This document shows, piece by piece, positions 63,836 to 64,000 of a stretch of 64,000 nt of DNA. Location of the stretch: positions 51,944,962 to 52,008,961 of the forward strand of contig OX031062.1 of assembly GCA_943736015.1 (NCBI GenBank), read 5' to 3'. Position numbers and translations under genes: made by a program. Position 1 is the first letter of the stretch. The number at the start of each line of letters is the position of its first letter. Below the pieces are notes generated by a model that had not been told where the DNA came from, ran no database searches, and saw only the letters and a list, made by a program, of their open reading frames with translations. This stretch comes from Tridacna crocea. Lineage: Eukaryota; Mollusca; Bivalvia; Cardiida; Cardiidae.

Positions 63836-63938
63836 CTGTTGGGAATAAGACAAAAATCATATCAATAAAAGATGTCTATAATCTATAAATAACAAGATAA
63901 TTTTGACAACAAGATGCATAAATTTTCAGTGAAAATTT

Positions 63939-64000
63939 TAATTCTTTACCAAATGACAAATTTTCAAACTTGTCCAAATTGATGACAAACTGAATGTAAC
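63939..64000 (-). mobile_element. TTAA MITE cut by the window edge
   Basis: TTCTTTACCAAATGACAAAT and the beginning of a long arm. Confidence 0.65.

Noticed and set aside
354-63835. Several separate tandem genes instead of one
   Set aside because: No stop codon, signal peptide or polyadenylation context falls between exons, and all 35 junctions preserve phase; RNA would settle it.

Overview
This looks like animal nuclear DNA, most likely from a bivalve mollusc. The evidence is a gene split into dozens of small exons with canonical GT/AG introns, AT-rich introns packed with short mobile elements, minisatellite-bearing repeats of the GGGCAATAACTC type, and tRNA-derived SINEs. The species call is an inference from the repeats, with heterodont (zebra-mussel or venerid-like) as a guess.

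One gene fills the window. It reads right to left on the minus strand, from 63835 down to 354, and is open at both ends: no start codon, signal peptide or stop is visible. I placed 36 exons by splice sites, reading frame and repeat homology. Every junction keeps phase, giving 11,945 coding bases (about 3,980 residues). The protein is a chain of about nine modules of roughly 400 residues. For reference I label the blocks in a module as follows. A: Gly-rich linker with GHGGSGG and PYG..F.P. B: GGGRL...I.I.G.I.A.GG. C: GGGSGGSI.I...G.G.I.A.GG. D: GGAGGRIA.YF...GG. E: GGPGTVFIY...TL.IDNNG. F: D...RTWILP. G: F.FDELQIYG.AHLA. H: GDRTG..H.G.NQ. I: D.PFN.YVY.GG.L.LAP. J: N.TL.HGG. K: V.I...DPV. L: GGG...T...N.TVD.GG...G.GYR. 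The family is not one I can name. The pattern suggests a secreted, beta-rich (beta-helix-like) extracellular matrix, mucus or adhesive protein.

Layout in transcription order: exons 1-7 (63.8-58.4 kb) carry the first, partial module; exons 8-13 (57.2-49.1 kb) the second; exons 14-17 (48.1-42.8 kb) the third; exon 18 (40505-36078), a single 4,428-bp exon, holds three modules and a Cys-rich insert; exons 19-28 (34.7-14.7 kb) hold module 7, into which a discoidin (F5/8 type C)-like domain is built; exons 29-33 (11.7-4.7 kb) module 8; exons 34-36 (4.0-0.35 kb) the start of module 9, with a second discoidin-like domain that runs out of the window.

The introns are dominated by one palindromic MITE family of about 225 bp, flanked by TTAA (ends CCCTTTACCA, piggyBac-like). 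I give its strand as + when the short arm is on the left. There are more than 60 full copies plus remnants, several nested inside one another at TTAA and several joined back to back through one shared TTAA. Four longer minisatellite elements starting AACAAGAG and ending in a GC-rich hairpin (Helitron/HINE-like by inference) are present; three of them sit inside the hairpin of a MITE. Smaller items are a deleted Tigger/pogo element, a pogo-like MITE, a DDE transposase fragment, several SINEs, and a separate Cys-rich ORF at 16 kb. No second host gene is convincingly present.
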